Shown here in pieces: positions 56,126 to 64,000 of a stretch of DNA of 64,000 nt. The notes below the pieces were generated by a model. The model was given only the letters and a program-made list of their open reading frames with translations. It made no database searches and was not told the origin of the DNA. The stretch comes from Aeromicrobium panaciterrae. Lineage in GTDB: Bacteria; Actinomycetota; Actinomycetes; Propionibacteriales; Nocardioidaceae. The DNA lies in assembly GCF_031457275.1 (NCBI RefSeq), contig NZ_JAVDWH010000001.1:2542001-2606000 (forward strand). Reading direction: 5' to 3'. Position numbers and translations under genes: made by a program. Within the stretch, counting starts at the first letter, position 1, and each line of letters opens with the position of its first letter.

Positions 56126-56185
56126 TCCGGCGTCACATACCGGGGATCGATTTCGATGCCTCGCCCATGACGACGGAGGTGACGG

Positions 56186-57001
56186 GTGCCATCGGTTGAG
56201 TCCGCCACAGCCGTACGTCGTTCAAAGCGTCCTGGCCCGCTGCGTGAAGCCCTGGAGATGGTCCGTCTGGGTCTCGGTGTCGCACGCGCGATACCCGCCT
56301 CGATCTCCGCCCGACGCTTCCCCGCCGAAGAGACGATCCGACAGACGTGGTTCACCATCACGGTCTGCACTCTCCCTGCTCTGGCCGTGTGCATCCCATT
56401 CGGCGTGATCCTCGCGCTGCAGGTCAACGTACTGGCGCAAGAGGTTGGTGCCACCGGCTTCACCGGTGCCGGCAACACCCTCGCGGTCGTACGCCAGGGC
56501 GCGCCGATCATCACGGCACTGATGCTCTCGGGCGTCGCTGGCTCAGCCATCTGCTCAGAGCTCGGCTCCCGCCGAATCCGTGAAGAGATCGACGCGCTTG
56601 AGGTCATGGGCGTGCGGGTCACTGAACGAGTGGTCCTCCCCCGCGTCATCGCCACGGTCATCGTGTCGATGTTGCTCAACGGCGTAGTGACGTTCTTCTC
56701 GATCGTGACCACACTGCTGGTCAGCATCACCGTGCAGGACCTGTCCGCGGGTGGTTACTTGGCTTCGGTCGCGACACTGGCCCGACCCAGCGACATGGTT
56801 CTGTCCTTCGTCAAAGCCGGGATCTTCGGAACCATCTGTGCCGTCGTCGCCTCATACAAGGGACTGAAGGTGGAGAACGGTCCGTCCGGCGTCAGCGACG
56901 CCGTGACCTCGGCAGTCGTCACCAACTTCGTGCTGCTGTTCGCTGCGAACTTCGTCATCTCACAGACGCAAGCGACGCTCTTCCCGGGAGGCGTCGCGTG
57001 A
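56186..57001 (+). CDS. yrbEA: MCE-associated ABC permease, YrbEA type
   Basis: A 271-residue MlaE-family permease with about five or six membrane segments. The signature region is ALQVNVLAQEVGATGFTGAG and LMLSGVAGSAICSELGSRRI, followed by EEIDALEVMGVRVTERVVLP, the conserved coupling segment to the ATPase. It should pair with YrbEB in the inner membrane to move lipids delivered by Mce proteins. GTG 56186 is preceded by GGAGGT at five bases. First gene of the cluster. Confidence 0.94.
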   Translation: MPSVESATAVRRSKRPGPLREALEMVRLGLGVARAIPASISARRFPAEETIRQTWFTITVCTLPALAVCIPFGVILALQVNVLAQEVGATGFTGAGNTLAVVRQGAPIITALMLSGVAGSAICSELGSRRIREEIDALEVMGVRVTERVVLPRVIATVIVSMLLNGVVTFFSIVTTLLVSITVQDLSAGGYLASVATLARPSDMVLSFVKAGIFGTICAVVASYKGLKVENGPSGVSDAVTSAVVTNFVLLFAANFVISQTQATLFPGGVA

Positions 57002-57828
57002 GCATGCTGATGAAGGCCCTCGACGTCACCGTGGTGAATCCGCTGACCCGGCTTGGCGACTTCCTGTGGTTCTGCCTCGTGGCAATCATTCGTATCCCCC
57101 TCGCGATCCGCCACTACCCCGCCCAGATCGGCCGACACCTCGCAGAGGTGAGCCTCGGTGGCGGTGCGCTCGTTGTCGGCGGTGGAGCCGTGGGGGTCGT
57201 GTTCCTGATGTCGACCCTGACCGGCACCGAGGTCGGGCTCGAGGGCCACAACGGCCTCGACATCATCGGCCTCGCCCCGCTCGTGGGCTTCGTGTCGGGT
57301 TACGCCAACACTCGCGAGCTCGCCCCGATCATCGTGGCGCTCGCCTTCGCCGCGCGTATTGGCTGTGGCTTCACTTCACGCCTTGGTGCCATGCGCATCA
57401 GCGAAGAGATCGACGCCCTCGAGGCCATGTCGATCCGGCCCGTTCCATACCTCGTCTCGACCCGCATCGTGTCGGCGCTCATCATGGTGATCCCGCTCTT
57501 CCTGCTGGGGCTGGTCGGCACCTACATCACGACTGACCTGGTCGTCACGGTCTTCTACAACCAGTCGGCTGGCACGTACGACCACTACTTCTCGACGTTC
57601 GTGTCCCTCACTGACGTGCTGCTGGCTGCAGTCAAGGTCGTCGTGCTGACGACGATGGTGACGTTGGTGCACTGCTACTACGGCTTCTTCGCAACCGGTG
57701 GGCCTGAGGGAGTCGGCCGGGCGACCGGTCGCGCCATTCGCACCAGCATCATTGGCATCACGCTGTTGGACATCGCCCTGACACTCGCGCTGTGGGGCCC
57801 TGACCAGCAAGTGACGATTTCCGGATGA
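56998..57828 (+). CDS. yrbEB: MCE-associated ABC permease, YrbEB type
   Basis: A 276-residue MlaE-family permease. STLTGTEVGLEGHNGLDIIG, ANTRELAPIIVALAFAARIG, CGFTSRLGAMRISEEIDALE and AMSIRPVPYLVSTRIVSALI give the family pattern, with EEIDALEAM as the ATPase-coupling motif. GTG 56998 overlaps the yrbEA stop (GTGA) and its own stop overlaps mceA (ATGA). No gene for the cognate ATPase (MceG/MlaF) occurs nearby. Confidence 0.94.
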   Translation: MSMLMKALDVTVVNPLTRLGDFLWFCLVAIIRIPLAIRHYPAQIGRHLAEVSLGGGALVVGGGAVGVVFLMSTLTGTEVGLEGHNGLDIIGLAPLVGFVSGYANTRELAPIIVALAFAARIGCGFTSRLGAMRISEEIDALEAMSIRPVPYLVSTRIVSALIMVIPLFLLGLVGTYITTDLVVTVFYNQSAGTYDHYFSTFVSLTDVLLAAVKVVVLTTMVTLVHCYYGFFATGGPEGVGRATGRAIRTSIIGITLLDIALTLALWGPDQQVTISG

Positions 57829-59093
57829 ACACTGAACCCACTCGCTTGCAACGCCTGGTGATCGGCACCATCGGCCTGGTCGCGACCGTGGCCCTCGGCC
57901 TCTGGCTCACACTGTCCTACTTCGGCGTCTGGACCAGCGACACGAAGGTCTCGGTCGAAGTCGAGCGCCTCGGCGACGCCATTGGGCCCGGAGCCAAGGT
58001 CCGCTATCACGGCATCATCGTCGGGCGCGTGCTGCGACTGTCCGAGCACGGCGACGGCTATCGCCTGCAGTTGCTGGTGAATGAAGGCCATTCGGAGTCG
58101 ATCCCTTCGGACGCCACGGCCCGAATCCTCCCGAGCACTGTCTTCGGATCGGAGTATGTCGAGCTGTTGGCTGATAAGGATGCGACCGGCAGCGCCCATC
58201 TCGCGTCAGGCGACGTACTCGCCGCTGACAGCACCGAAGCAACTCTGGGCCTGATGAAATCATTCGATGAAGCCGAGCGGCTGATCTCAGCCGTGGATGC
58301 CGAAGACATCAACCGCATCACCGGCAAGCTTGCGCCCGCTCTCGCCGGCAAGGGCGACGACATCAAGGACTTCCTGGAGCGCACCGACCGTGTCGTCACC
58401 GACTTCAACCGGGACCTCCCCACCACGTGGGAGACCTTGACGCTCGCCACGAAGGCGCTGGGAACGATCGCCGACATCGAGCCTGACCTCACGTCGGCAA
58501 TGGACCATTCGCGTACGACCACCGACACGATCGTCGATCAGGACAAGAAGATTGGCTCGGTCATCAACGGGTCAGCGAAGGTTGTTGCCCGCGCCGACAC
58601 CCTGCTCAGCGGTGTCCAGGACATCCTGCTGCCCTTCGTCCAGCGTCTCGAGCGACTGACCGACCTCGCCGCCGACAACGCACCGTCTGTCCAGCAGATT
58701 CTGGCCAATTTCGCGAAGACTGGAACGAATGGCGCTGCCGGCGTGGACGACAACGCCATCCAGATGATCGGCACGATCGGGCTCGACATTCCACATGCCT
58801 ATACGGCGGACGATTGCACCCGCTACGGCCCGACCCTGATCGCAACGAACTGCGGCAATCCCGTTCCAGCTGAAGCTTCGTCTACGGCAACGACAGACAG
58901 TACGGGCATCGGCGGACTCGCAGCGAAGATCACGGACCTGCTCGAGCAGGCGGAAGCTGCGGCCAACGGTGACAAACCGGTCGGCGGCTCGGTCGCGACA
59001 TTGCCCGCTACGCCGTCGGACGCCGAGGAACCTGAAGGGCTTCTCGCGTTCCTTCGCGACCTCGGGCTGCTCATGGGGAGGACCACCCCATGA
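57825..59093 (+). CDS. mceA: MCE family protein, MceA position
   Basis: A 422-residue lipid-binding subunit. One N-terminal anchor (LVIGTIGLVATVALGLWLTL, about 10-29) is followed by the MCE/MlaD domain (about 38-115: VEVERLGDAIGPGAKVRYHG, IIVGRVLRL, ARILPSTVFGSEYVEL) and a long helical region to about 300. The last 100 residues are low-complexity with two cysteines (DDCTRYGPTLIATNCGNP). The helical parts are expected to build a tunnel across the envelope. Confidence 0.93.
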   Translation: MNTEPTRLQRLVIGTIGLVATVALGLWLTLSYFGVWTSDTKVSVEVERLGDAIGPGAKVRYHGIIVGRVLRLSEHGDGYRLQLLVNEGHSESIPSDATARILPSTVFGSEYVELLADKDATGSAHLASGDVLAADSTEATLGLMKSFDEAERLISAVDAEDINRITGKLAPALAGKGDDIKDFLERTDRVVTDFNRDLPTTWETLTLATKALGTIADIEPDLTSAMDHSRTTTDTIVDQDKKIGSVINGSAKVVARADTLLSGVQDILLPFVQRLERLTDLAADNAPSVQQILANFAKTGTNGAAGVDDNAIQMIGTIGLDIPHAYTADDCTRYGPTLIATNCGNPVPAEASSTATTDSTGIGGLAAKITDLLEQAEAAANGDKPVGGSVATLPATPSDAEEPEGLLAFLRDLGLLMGRTTP

Positions 59094-60106
59094 CCCTTCT
59101 GCGCCGATACACCTGGGAGATCGCCGGACTGGTGGCGTTCACCATCGTCGCCCTGATCATGACGATGACCGTCGCCAACACTCTTGCCCGTCGAGATCCT
59201 GGCGACACCACCCACTACTCCGCGATGTTCACCGATGCCTCGGGCATTCGTGTCGGAGATGACGTACGCATTGCAGGCGTCCGAGTCGGCCGAGTCGAGG
59301 GACGAGAGCTTGACGGCGGTCTGGCACGGATCGACTTCGTCGTGGCTTCCGATCAACCGATACGCACTGACACGGTGTCCCGCATCTCCTACCTGAACCT
59401 TCTGGGCCAGCGTTACCTGGCGCTCGAGGCCGGCTCCAAAACCGGAAAACGGCTGCCGGCGGGTTCGACGCTCGGTGTCGAGAACACCCGACCTGCGCTC
59501 GACCTGACCGAACTGTTCAACGCGTTCAAACCGATGTTTGAGGCTCTCGATCCCAAGGACGTCAACCTCATCGCAACCGAGGTCGTACAGACCTTGCAGG
59601 GTGAAGGCCCGCGACTCTCCCACTTGATGGAACAGACGTCGCAGCTCACGGCACATCTGGCCGACCGGGACGAGGTCATCTCGCGCGTCATCTCCAACGT
59701 CACGACCGTGATGCAGGCGACCTCGGAACACCGTGAAGAGCTGCGCTCGGTCATCGGCGGGCTGGACGGGTTGGTCGGCGATTTGGCTGACGATTCTGGT
59801 GACATCGATTCCGCCGTTGTGGCTCTCGACCGTATGACTGGGTCGCTCGGCGGCTTGCTCGACGAGTCGTCGGGACCGTTGAGCGCGGCACTCGCCCGGT
59901 TCGCCGAGCTGGGCAAGACGATCGTCGAGACCAACGACCTGCTCTCGACCACGCTCAAGGACACGCCGCGCCTGCTTGAGGGCTTCAACCGCGCGCTGAG
60001 CCACGGGTCATGGCTCAACACCTACGTCTGCACCCTGGACTTCGGTGCCTCATCTATCAAGACCCCTGACTTCCCCGGGCTTGGACATTCGAGGCCCTGC
60101 CGATGA
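59090..60106 (+). CDS. mceB: MCE family protein, MceB position
   Basis: A 338-residue Mce subunit. The anchor is IAGLVAFTIVALIMTMTVAN (about 10-29). The MCE domain (about 38-120) shows YSAMFTDASGIRVGDDVRIA, GVRVGRVEGRELDGGLARID and SYLNLLGQRYLALEAG. A helical region follows. Coupled by ATGA to both neighbours. YVCTLDFG near the end is the small conserved Cys region. Confidence 0.93.
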   Translation: MTLLRRYTWEIAGLVAFTIVALIMTMTVANTLARRDPGDTTHYSAMFTDASGIRVGDDVRIAGVRVGRVEGRELDGGLARIDFVVASDQPIRTDTVSRISYLNLLGQRYLALEAGSKTGKRLPAGSTLGVENTRPALDLTELFNAFKPMFEALDPKDVNLIATEVVQTLQGEGPRLSHLMEQTSQLTAHLADRDEVISRVISNVTTVMQATSEHREELRSVIGGLDGLVGDLADDSGDIDSAVVALDRMTGSLGGLLDESSGPLSAALARFAELGKTIVETNDLLSTTLKDTPRLLEGFNRALSHGSWLNTYVCTLDFGASSIKTPDFPGLGHSRPCR

Positions 60107-61071
60107 CTGCCACGACACGCAAGACACTCATCGTCGGGGTTGCCCTCGTGCTCCTCGTCCTGCTGGCGTGGCGCGCGCTCAAGCCAGCCGATGCCTCGTA
60201 CCGGGCCGAGTTCGTCCACGCTTCCGGCATCAAGACCGGCGACGAAGTACGCGTGGCTGGCATCGAGTCCGGAAAGGTCTCGAAGATCACGCTCGATGGG
60301 GGCAAGGCCGTCATCGACTTCAAGCTCGATCGCGACGTGACGTTGCACGCGGACTCTGAGGCACGGGTCAAGCTCGCATCGATGCTTGGCACCACGTTCC
60401 TGGATGTCTCGATCGGCAAGGGCCCGAAGCTCAACCACGGGGCCACAATCACCACTGAGCACACGGCGCCCTCGTACACCGTCTCCGATGTCTTCACCGA
60501 CAGCAACGACCTCTTGCACGACCTCGACCTCGACGCGATAGACAAGGCCGTCGCCACCTTGTCGACCGAGCTCGACCAGGACCCGAAACTCACCCAGCGC
60601 GCCATGGAAGACACGGCCGCATTGGCCCGCCTGATCGGTGACAAGGACAAGCAGATCGGCCGCCTGCTCACGTACACCCGCAGGGTCACCGGAGTCGTCC
60701 GCGATCAACAGGGCGAGCTCGAGCAACTTCTGGTCAACGCGGAGAAGGTCACCGGGCTGGTCCAGCGGCGCCGCGAAACGATCGAGCGACTGGTCCGCAA
60801 CGGGAAGCAAGTTGTGACGACCCTCGACACCATGGCCGACGACAACGACGCGACGATGCGGACGCTGCTGAATCAGTTCGATGACACGCTTGGGGTCCTG
60901 CAGGAGCATTCCGACGAACTCGGCCAGACCTTGCGCACCTCGGCGCCGTTTGCCCGCTACTTCGCCAACGCGACCGGAAATGGCCCGTGGCTCGAAGTCG
61001 GCGCCCCCTACTTCCTGCTGCCCGACAACATGTGGTGCCCGCTGGTCCAGCCGGAAGGCGGATGCTCATGA
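60103..61071 (+). CDS. mceC: MCE family protein, MceC position
   Basis: A 322-residue Mce subunit with anchor LIVGVALVLLVLLAWRAL (about 8-25). The MCE domain (about 30-110) has YRAEFVHASGIKTGDEVRVA, GIESGKVSKITLDGGKAVID and VKLASMLGTTFLDVSIGKGP. The helical remainder ends WCPLVQPEGGCS with two cysteines. It is coupled to mceD by ATGA. Confidence 0.93.
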   Translation: MTATTRKTLIVGVALVLLVLLAWRALKPADASYRAEFVHASGIKTGDEVRVAGIESGKVSKITLDGGKAVIDFKLDRDVTLHADSEARVKLASMLGTTFLDVSIGKGPKLNHGATITTEHTAPSYTVSDVFTDSNDLLHDLDLDAIDKAVATLSTELDQDPKLTQRAMEDTAALARLIGDKDKQIGRLLTYTRRVTGVVRDQQGELEQLLVNAEKVTGLVQRRRETIERLVRNGKQVVTTLDTMADDNDATMRTLLNQFDDTLGVLQEHSDELGQTLRTSAPFARYFANATGNGPWLEVGAPYFLLPDNMWCPLVQPEGGCS

Positions 61072-62165
61072 TCCGCTCGAGACTGTTCCAAGTCGTTGCC
61101 GCTGGAGTGGTGACCCTGCTGGTCGTCGCAGGCCTGCTGTTCGCCCTTCGCCCCAGCTCGCAGTCGACCTCGTTCACCCTTCAGTTCACCGACACCACTG
61201 GCCTCTATGTGGGCAATGACGTGCAGACGATCGGCGTACGCATCGGCGAGGTCACGAAGATCGAGCCGCGTGGCCCTCGAGTCGACGTGACGGTACGTGT
61301 CGACGAGCCGGTCGCCGCCGATGTCGGCGCCATCATCATGCAGTCAGCACTGGTCACCGACCGATTCGTCGAGCTCACGCCGCCCTGGACGAAGGGCCCC
61401 AAGCTTGCTGCTGGCGCGGTCGTTCCACTCGAACGTACGAAGGCGCCCGCCAACGTCGACGACATCTTCGCCGCAGTCGACGACCTGTTGGTCGCCGTGT
61501 CAGACACCACCAAGGACGGCAAGGACATCGGTGACCTGCTGTCAGTTACCGCTGAGCAGCTCGAGGGGAAGGGCGAGGCGTTTGCCGCACTGCTGAACGA
61601 GTCGGGCCGCGCGCTCACAACCGTCAGCGATGCCGACGAGGACCTCACCGCGATCGTCGGAGACGCCGACGACCTCGTCACCATGCTCGCCAAGCGCGAC
61701 AAGACGATCCGATCCTTGGCCAGCTCAGTCGCCGACAGCTCAGAGCTGTTCGCCGGGCAGCGCGAAGACATCGCGGAATCGCTGGTCACCCTCGACCAGC
61801 TGAGCCGCAAGATGACTGACTTCATCCAGGACAACGAGACCGTGATGACTCGTACGGTCGATCGCACTTCCGATGTCCTCGGCACGATCGCGGAACAGCG
61901 CGAAGCCATCGCGTCCGCCTTCAACACGCTGCCGCTTGCCGCCGAGAACATCGCGCGCGCCTACGACGCACCGTCGCGGAACCTGCGGGTGAGGCTCGAC
62001 GCACGGCGTACGGCGCCATACGGCGAGGTCGCACGCGAATCCTTCTGCAATGCGTTCGTGCCCGAGAACCTGGGAGTCTGCAAGACCCTCGTCGACGACA
62101 ACGCCGTCTTCTTCGACGGTTTCCTCGACATATTCGCGCGACTCGTGGACGGAGTGATTCCGTGA
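61068..62165 (+). CDS. mceD: MCE family protein, MceD position
   Basis: A 365-residue Mce subunit. The anchor is VVAAGVVTLLVVAGLLFAL (about 9-27). The MCE domain has FTLQFTDTTGLYVGNDVQTI, GVRIGEVTKIEPRGPRVDVT and QSALVTDRFVELTPPW. ATG 61068 is chosen over 61062 for the ATGA overlap with mceC. The helical region extends to a C-terminal segment with two cysteines (FCNAFVPENLGVCKTL). Confidence 0.92.
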   Translation: MIRSRLFQVVAAGVVTLLVVAGLLFALRPSSQSTSFTLQFTDTTGLYVGNDVQTIGVRIGEVTKIEPRGPRVDVTVRVDEPVAADVGAIIMQSALVTDRFVELTPPWTKGPKLAAGAVVPLERTKAPANVDDIFAAVDDLLVAVSDTTKDGKDIGDLLSVTAEQLEGKGEAFAALLNESGRALTTVSDADEDLTAIVGDADDLVTMLAKRDKTIRSLASSVADSSELFAGQREDIAESLVTLDQLSRKMTDFIQDNETVMTRTVDRTSDVLGTIAEQREAIASAFNTLPLAAENIARAYDAPSRNLRVRLDARRTAPYGEVARESFCNAFVPENLGVCKTLVDDNAVFFDGFLDIFARLVDGVIP

Positions 62166-63298
62166 TGCGCACACGTCCGCTCAGCCGTGTAGTCGTGGCC
62201 GGCGTCGCTCTCGCGACCGCGTTCACCTTGGGCGGCTGCGGGCCGGACCTGTACGACGTCCCACTGCCCAGCAAGGTCAAGGGCGAGACCTATTCATTGA
62301 GCGCCGACTTCGAATCAGCGCTCAACCTGCCGCCTGCGTCCCCAGTCAAGCTCGAGGGCAGGACGGTCGGCCAGGTCACGGAAGTCACGACGTCCGACTA
62401 CGTCGCGCATGTGTCATTCGAAGTCATGAAGGACACCAAGATCCCGACCGGATCCAGAGTCGAGGTACGACTGACAGCCCCCGTGGGTGAAGCATTCGTG
62501 GCCCTCATTCCACCCGCCGAGCCGACATCCGGTGTTCTTGCCGCGGGCACGAAGATCGGCCTGGAGAACACCAACACCGCGCCTGACACGACAGATCTGC
62601 TCACCGGAGTCTCGGCGGCAGTCACAGGTGGCAGCTACGCGGACCTGAAGGTCGTCGTTGACGAGCTGGCGACTGCGATGGACGGCTCGTCCACCACCGT
62701 CCGACATCTGCTGCGAGAGGTCGACAACCTCGTCACCTCCACCAACCGACACCGCGATGACATCGACGCCAGTCTCGACGCGCTGGATCGGCTGACGGCT
62801 GGGCTTGCCGACGACACCGAGCTCATCGCCTCTTCCATCAAGAAGCTCGACCCGGCAATCCGCACTCTCCAAGGGCATGAGGACAAGGCAGTCAAGCTCC
62901 TCGTTGCGCTCGACCGCATCGAGGCATCCAGCCGCAAGAACGTCGAGGGGATGCGCGGGCGCCTGCGCAACCAGCTCAAGGACACTCGCGTTCTCGTGGA
63001 CGCGGTGATCGCTGAGCGGGACCAGCTCCGACCCATCATGACCGGGATCACCGCATTCGCCGATGCTCTCGATCGCGCGACTCCGGGTGACTTCGCGATG
63101 TTCGACCTCACGTTCAACCTGATCCCGGCCTTGCCAGCGGCCCTCGGCAATGTGCCAATCGCCCCCGATGCCACGACTCTCCTCGAAGGCGATCTGGCCG
63201 AACTGCTGACTGGCCTGCAAGACACCGTGACCGACATTGCCGGCGATGAAGGCCTGGTGGGACAGCTCATCGGCGGTCTCGCGGGAGGTGGTGGCTGA
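62165..63298 (+). CDS. mceE: MCE family lipoprotein, MceE position
   Basis: A 377-residue subunit with a lipoprotein signal: MRTRPLSRVVVAGVALATAF ending in lipobox LGGC, as expected for MceE. The MCE domain (about 40-125) has YSLSADFESALNLPPASPVK, LEGRTVGQVTEV and VRLTAPVGEAFVALIPP. ATG 62165 shares a base with the mceD stop; GTG 62162 is equally possible. A helical region and a Gly-rich end follow. Confidence 0.93.
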   Translation: MRTRPLSRVVVAGVALATAFTLGGCGPDLYDVPLPSKVKGETYSLSADFESALNLPPASPVKLEGRTVGQVTEVTTSDYVAHVSFEVMKDTKIPTGSRVEVRLTAPVGEAFVALIPPAEPTSGVLAAGTKIGLENTNTAPDTTDLLTGVSAAVTGGSYADLKVVVDELATAMDGSSTTVRHLLREVDNLVTSTNRHRDDIDASLDALDRLTAGLADDTELIASSIKKLDPAIRTLQGHEDKAVKLLVALDRIEASSRKNVEGMRGRLRNQLKDTRVLVDAVIAERDQLRPIMTGITAFADALDRATPGDFAMFDLTFNLIPALPAALGNVPIAPDATTLLEGDLAELLTGLQDTVTDIAGDEGLVGQLIGGLAGGGG

Positions 63299-64000
63299 TG
63301 ACTCGCCTGATCGATCGTCGCAACACGCGCCTAGCCGAGGTTGTCCTGCTCGGCATAGCGATCCTCGGCCTGCTGTATCTCGGGGACCGAGTGATCGGAT
63401 CGTCCGTGTTCTCGTCGACGCATTCGGTATCGGTGCAGCTGCCATCCGGCGGCGGCATCTACCCGGGCGCCGATGTCACGTACCGCGGCAGCACCATCGG
63501 ACGCGTCGATGATGTGGAGCTCGAGGACGACGGCGTAGTCGTCAAGCTCCACATCAAGGGCAAGTTCGACGTACCGACCGACACAGAGGCAGTTGTCTCC
63601 AACCTCTCGGCGATCGGTGAGCAGCGACTCGACTTCCGCCCGCGTACGGACCACGGACCGTACCTGCGCGACGGCGACGTCGTTTCTCGGGCCAACTCCG
63701 CCGTACCCCGTCGGTTCGACACGATCATCAGGCACCTCGGCGATGTTGCAGGGCAGATCGACGAGAAGGATCTGACAACGATCACGTCGGAACTCGGAAC
63801 AGGGCTGGACACCGAGGTTGACCTCGCGACTCTGGGCCGCGACGCCGACAACGTCGTGTCAATGCTCGAGTTGCTGGCTCCCAAGATCACCCACCTGACC
63901 ACACAGGCTCAGGTACCGCTCCGCACCGTTGTCGATACGGGCGACGATCTGCGGTCATTCGCCGCGAACATCGATCTCGTGACTGCGCAGCTCGAAAAGT
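63298..64000 (+). CDS. mceF: MCE family protein, MceF position (truncated by window edge)
   Basis: The first 234 codons of an Mce subunit that runs off the right edge with the frame still open. The start ATG 63298 shares a base with the mceE stop. MTRLIDRRNTRLAEVVLLGI leads into an anchor (about 14-31), then VSVQLPSGGGIYPGADVTYR, GSTIGRVDDVELEDDGVVVK and AVVSNLSAIGEQRLDFRP form the MCE domain. It completes the canonical A-F set after two yrbE genes. Confidence 0.92.
   Translation, partial: MTRLIDRRNTRLAEVVLLGIAILGLLYLGDRVIGSSVFSSTHSVSVQLPSGGGIYPGADVTYRGSTIGRVDDVELEDDGVVVKLHIKGKFDVPTDTEAVVSNLSAIGEQRLDFRPRTDHGPYLRDGDVVSRANSAVPRRFDTIIRHLGDVAGQIDEKDLTTITSELGTGLDTEVDLATLGRDADNVVSMLELLAPKITHLTTQAQVPLRTVVDTGDDLRSFAANIDLVTAQLEK

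Noticed and set aside
62414-63445. 343-codon open frame antisense to mceE and mceF
   Set aside because: Both mce genes have MCE domains and overlapping starts; the antisense frame is a shadow.

Overview
The window is a high-GC actinobacterial chromosome segment. The evidence is the GC-rich third positions, frequent GTG starts, groES with CIRCE operators and a His-tailed GroEL, GuaB3, a DUF5709 protein, an IdeR/DtxR-type iron box, a complete yrbE-mce cluster and a type Z (zinc) S14. Gene content and order fit the Nocardioidaceae (Aeromicrobium or Nocardioides-like), but that assignment is from memory of gene order, not from a search. It is a core-genome region: no insertion sequence, prophage, CRISPR array, rRNA or tRNA was seen.

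Layout. 1-915: fragment of a response regulator and two small coupled membrane proteins. 977-5151: minus-strand unit guaB, NYN-domain protein, guaB3, acetyltransferase. 5209-6204: an orphan siderophore-binding lipoprotein under an iron box. 6238-8394: terminator, groEL, groES and two CIRCE elements. 8449-14458: THUMP-like methyltransferase, ABC exporter, membrane protein, AMIN-like lipoprotein, GH3 hydrolase. 14461-25467: a cell-wall, tRNA-t6A and cofactor cluster on the minus strand (glmS, acpS, nnr, alr, hydrolase, GNAT-TsaE fusion, tsaB, rimI, DUF5709, plsC), separated from tsaD by a tandem pair of plus-strand DUF664 genes. 25513-29340: coaA, a twin-GNAT protein, a VOC protein and two paralogous secreted proteins. 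29415-31745: glmM, rpsI, rplM. 32009-36896: citrate synthase, truA, a GH114-like protein, a methyltransferase and a DM13 protein. 36970-40654: alpha operon (infA, rpmJ, rpsM, rpsK, rpsD, rpoA, rplQ). 40909-42400: Lrp/AsnC regulator divergent from a dimethylargininase. 42414-45096: secY-adk-map. 45221-54952: the S10 and spc ribosomal protein genes from rpsJ to rplO. 55276-64000: a MerR-type regulator divergent from yrbEA-yrbEB-mceA-F, a lipid-importer cluster running off the right edge.

How the genes work together. GlmS and GlmM bracket UDP-GlcNAc precursor synthesis, Alr gives D-alanine and GH3 trims muropeptides, so peptidoglycan metabolism recurs. TsaB, TsaD and TsaE build t6A37 on tRNA, TruA pseudouridylates tRNA, and RimI and Map modify nascent proteins, all beside the ribosomal protein operons. 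GuaB, GuaB3 and Adk serve purine nucleotide supply.

Main signals beyond gene calls: (1) a recurrent -10 hexamer at exactly -12 to -7 of start codons lacking a Shine-Dalgarno, indicating many leaderless mRNAs; (2) a set of related palindromes between the MerR gene and the mce operon that look like the operators of an unusual mce regulator; (3) an iron box fused to a leaderless promoter; (4) long low-complexity tails on L4 (basic), L17 (acidic) and S3; (5) a GNAT-TsaE fusion; (6) a pair of secreted paralogs sharing an RYYRYYAPST motif and two cysteines; (7) marked abundance of the hexamer CGTACG.
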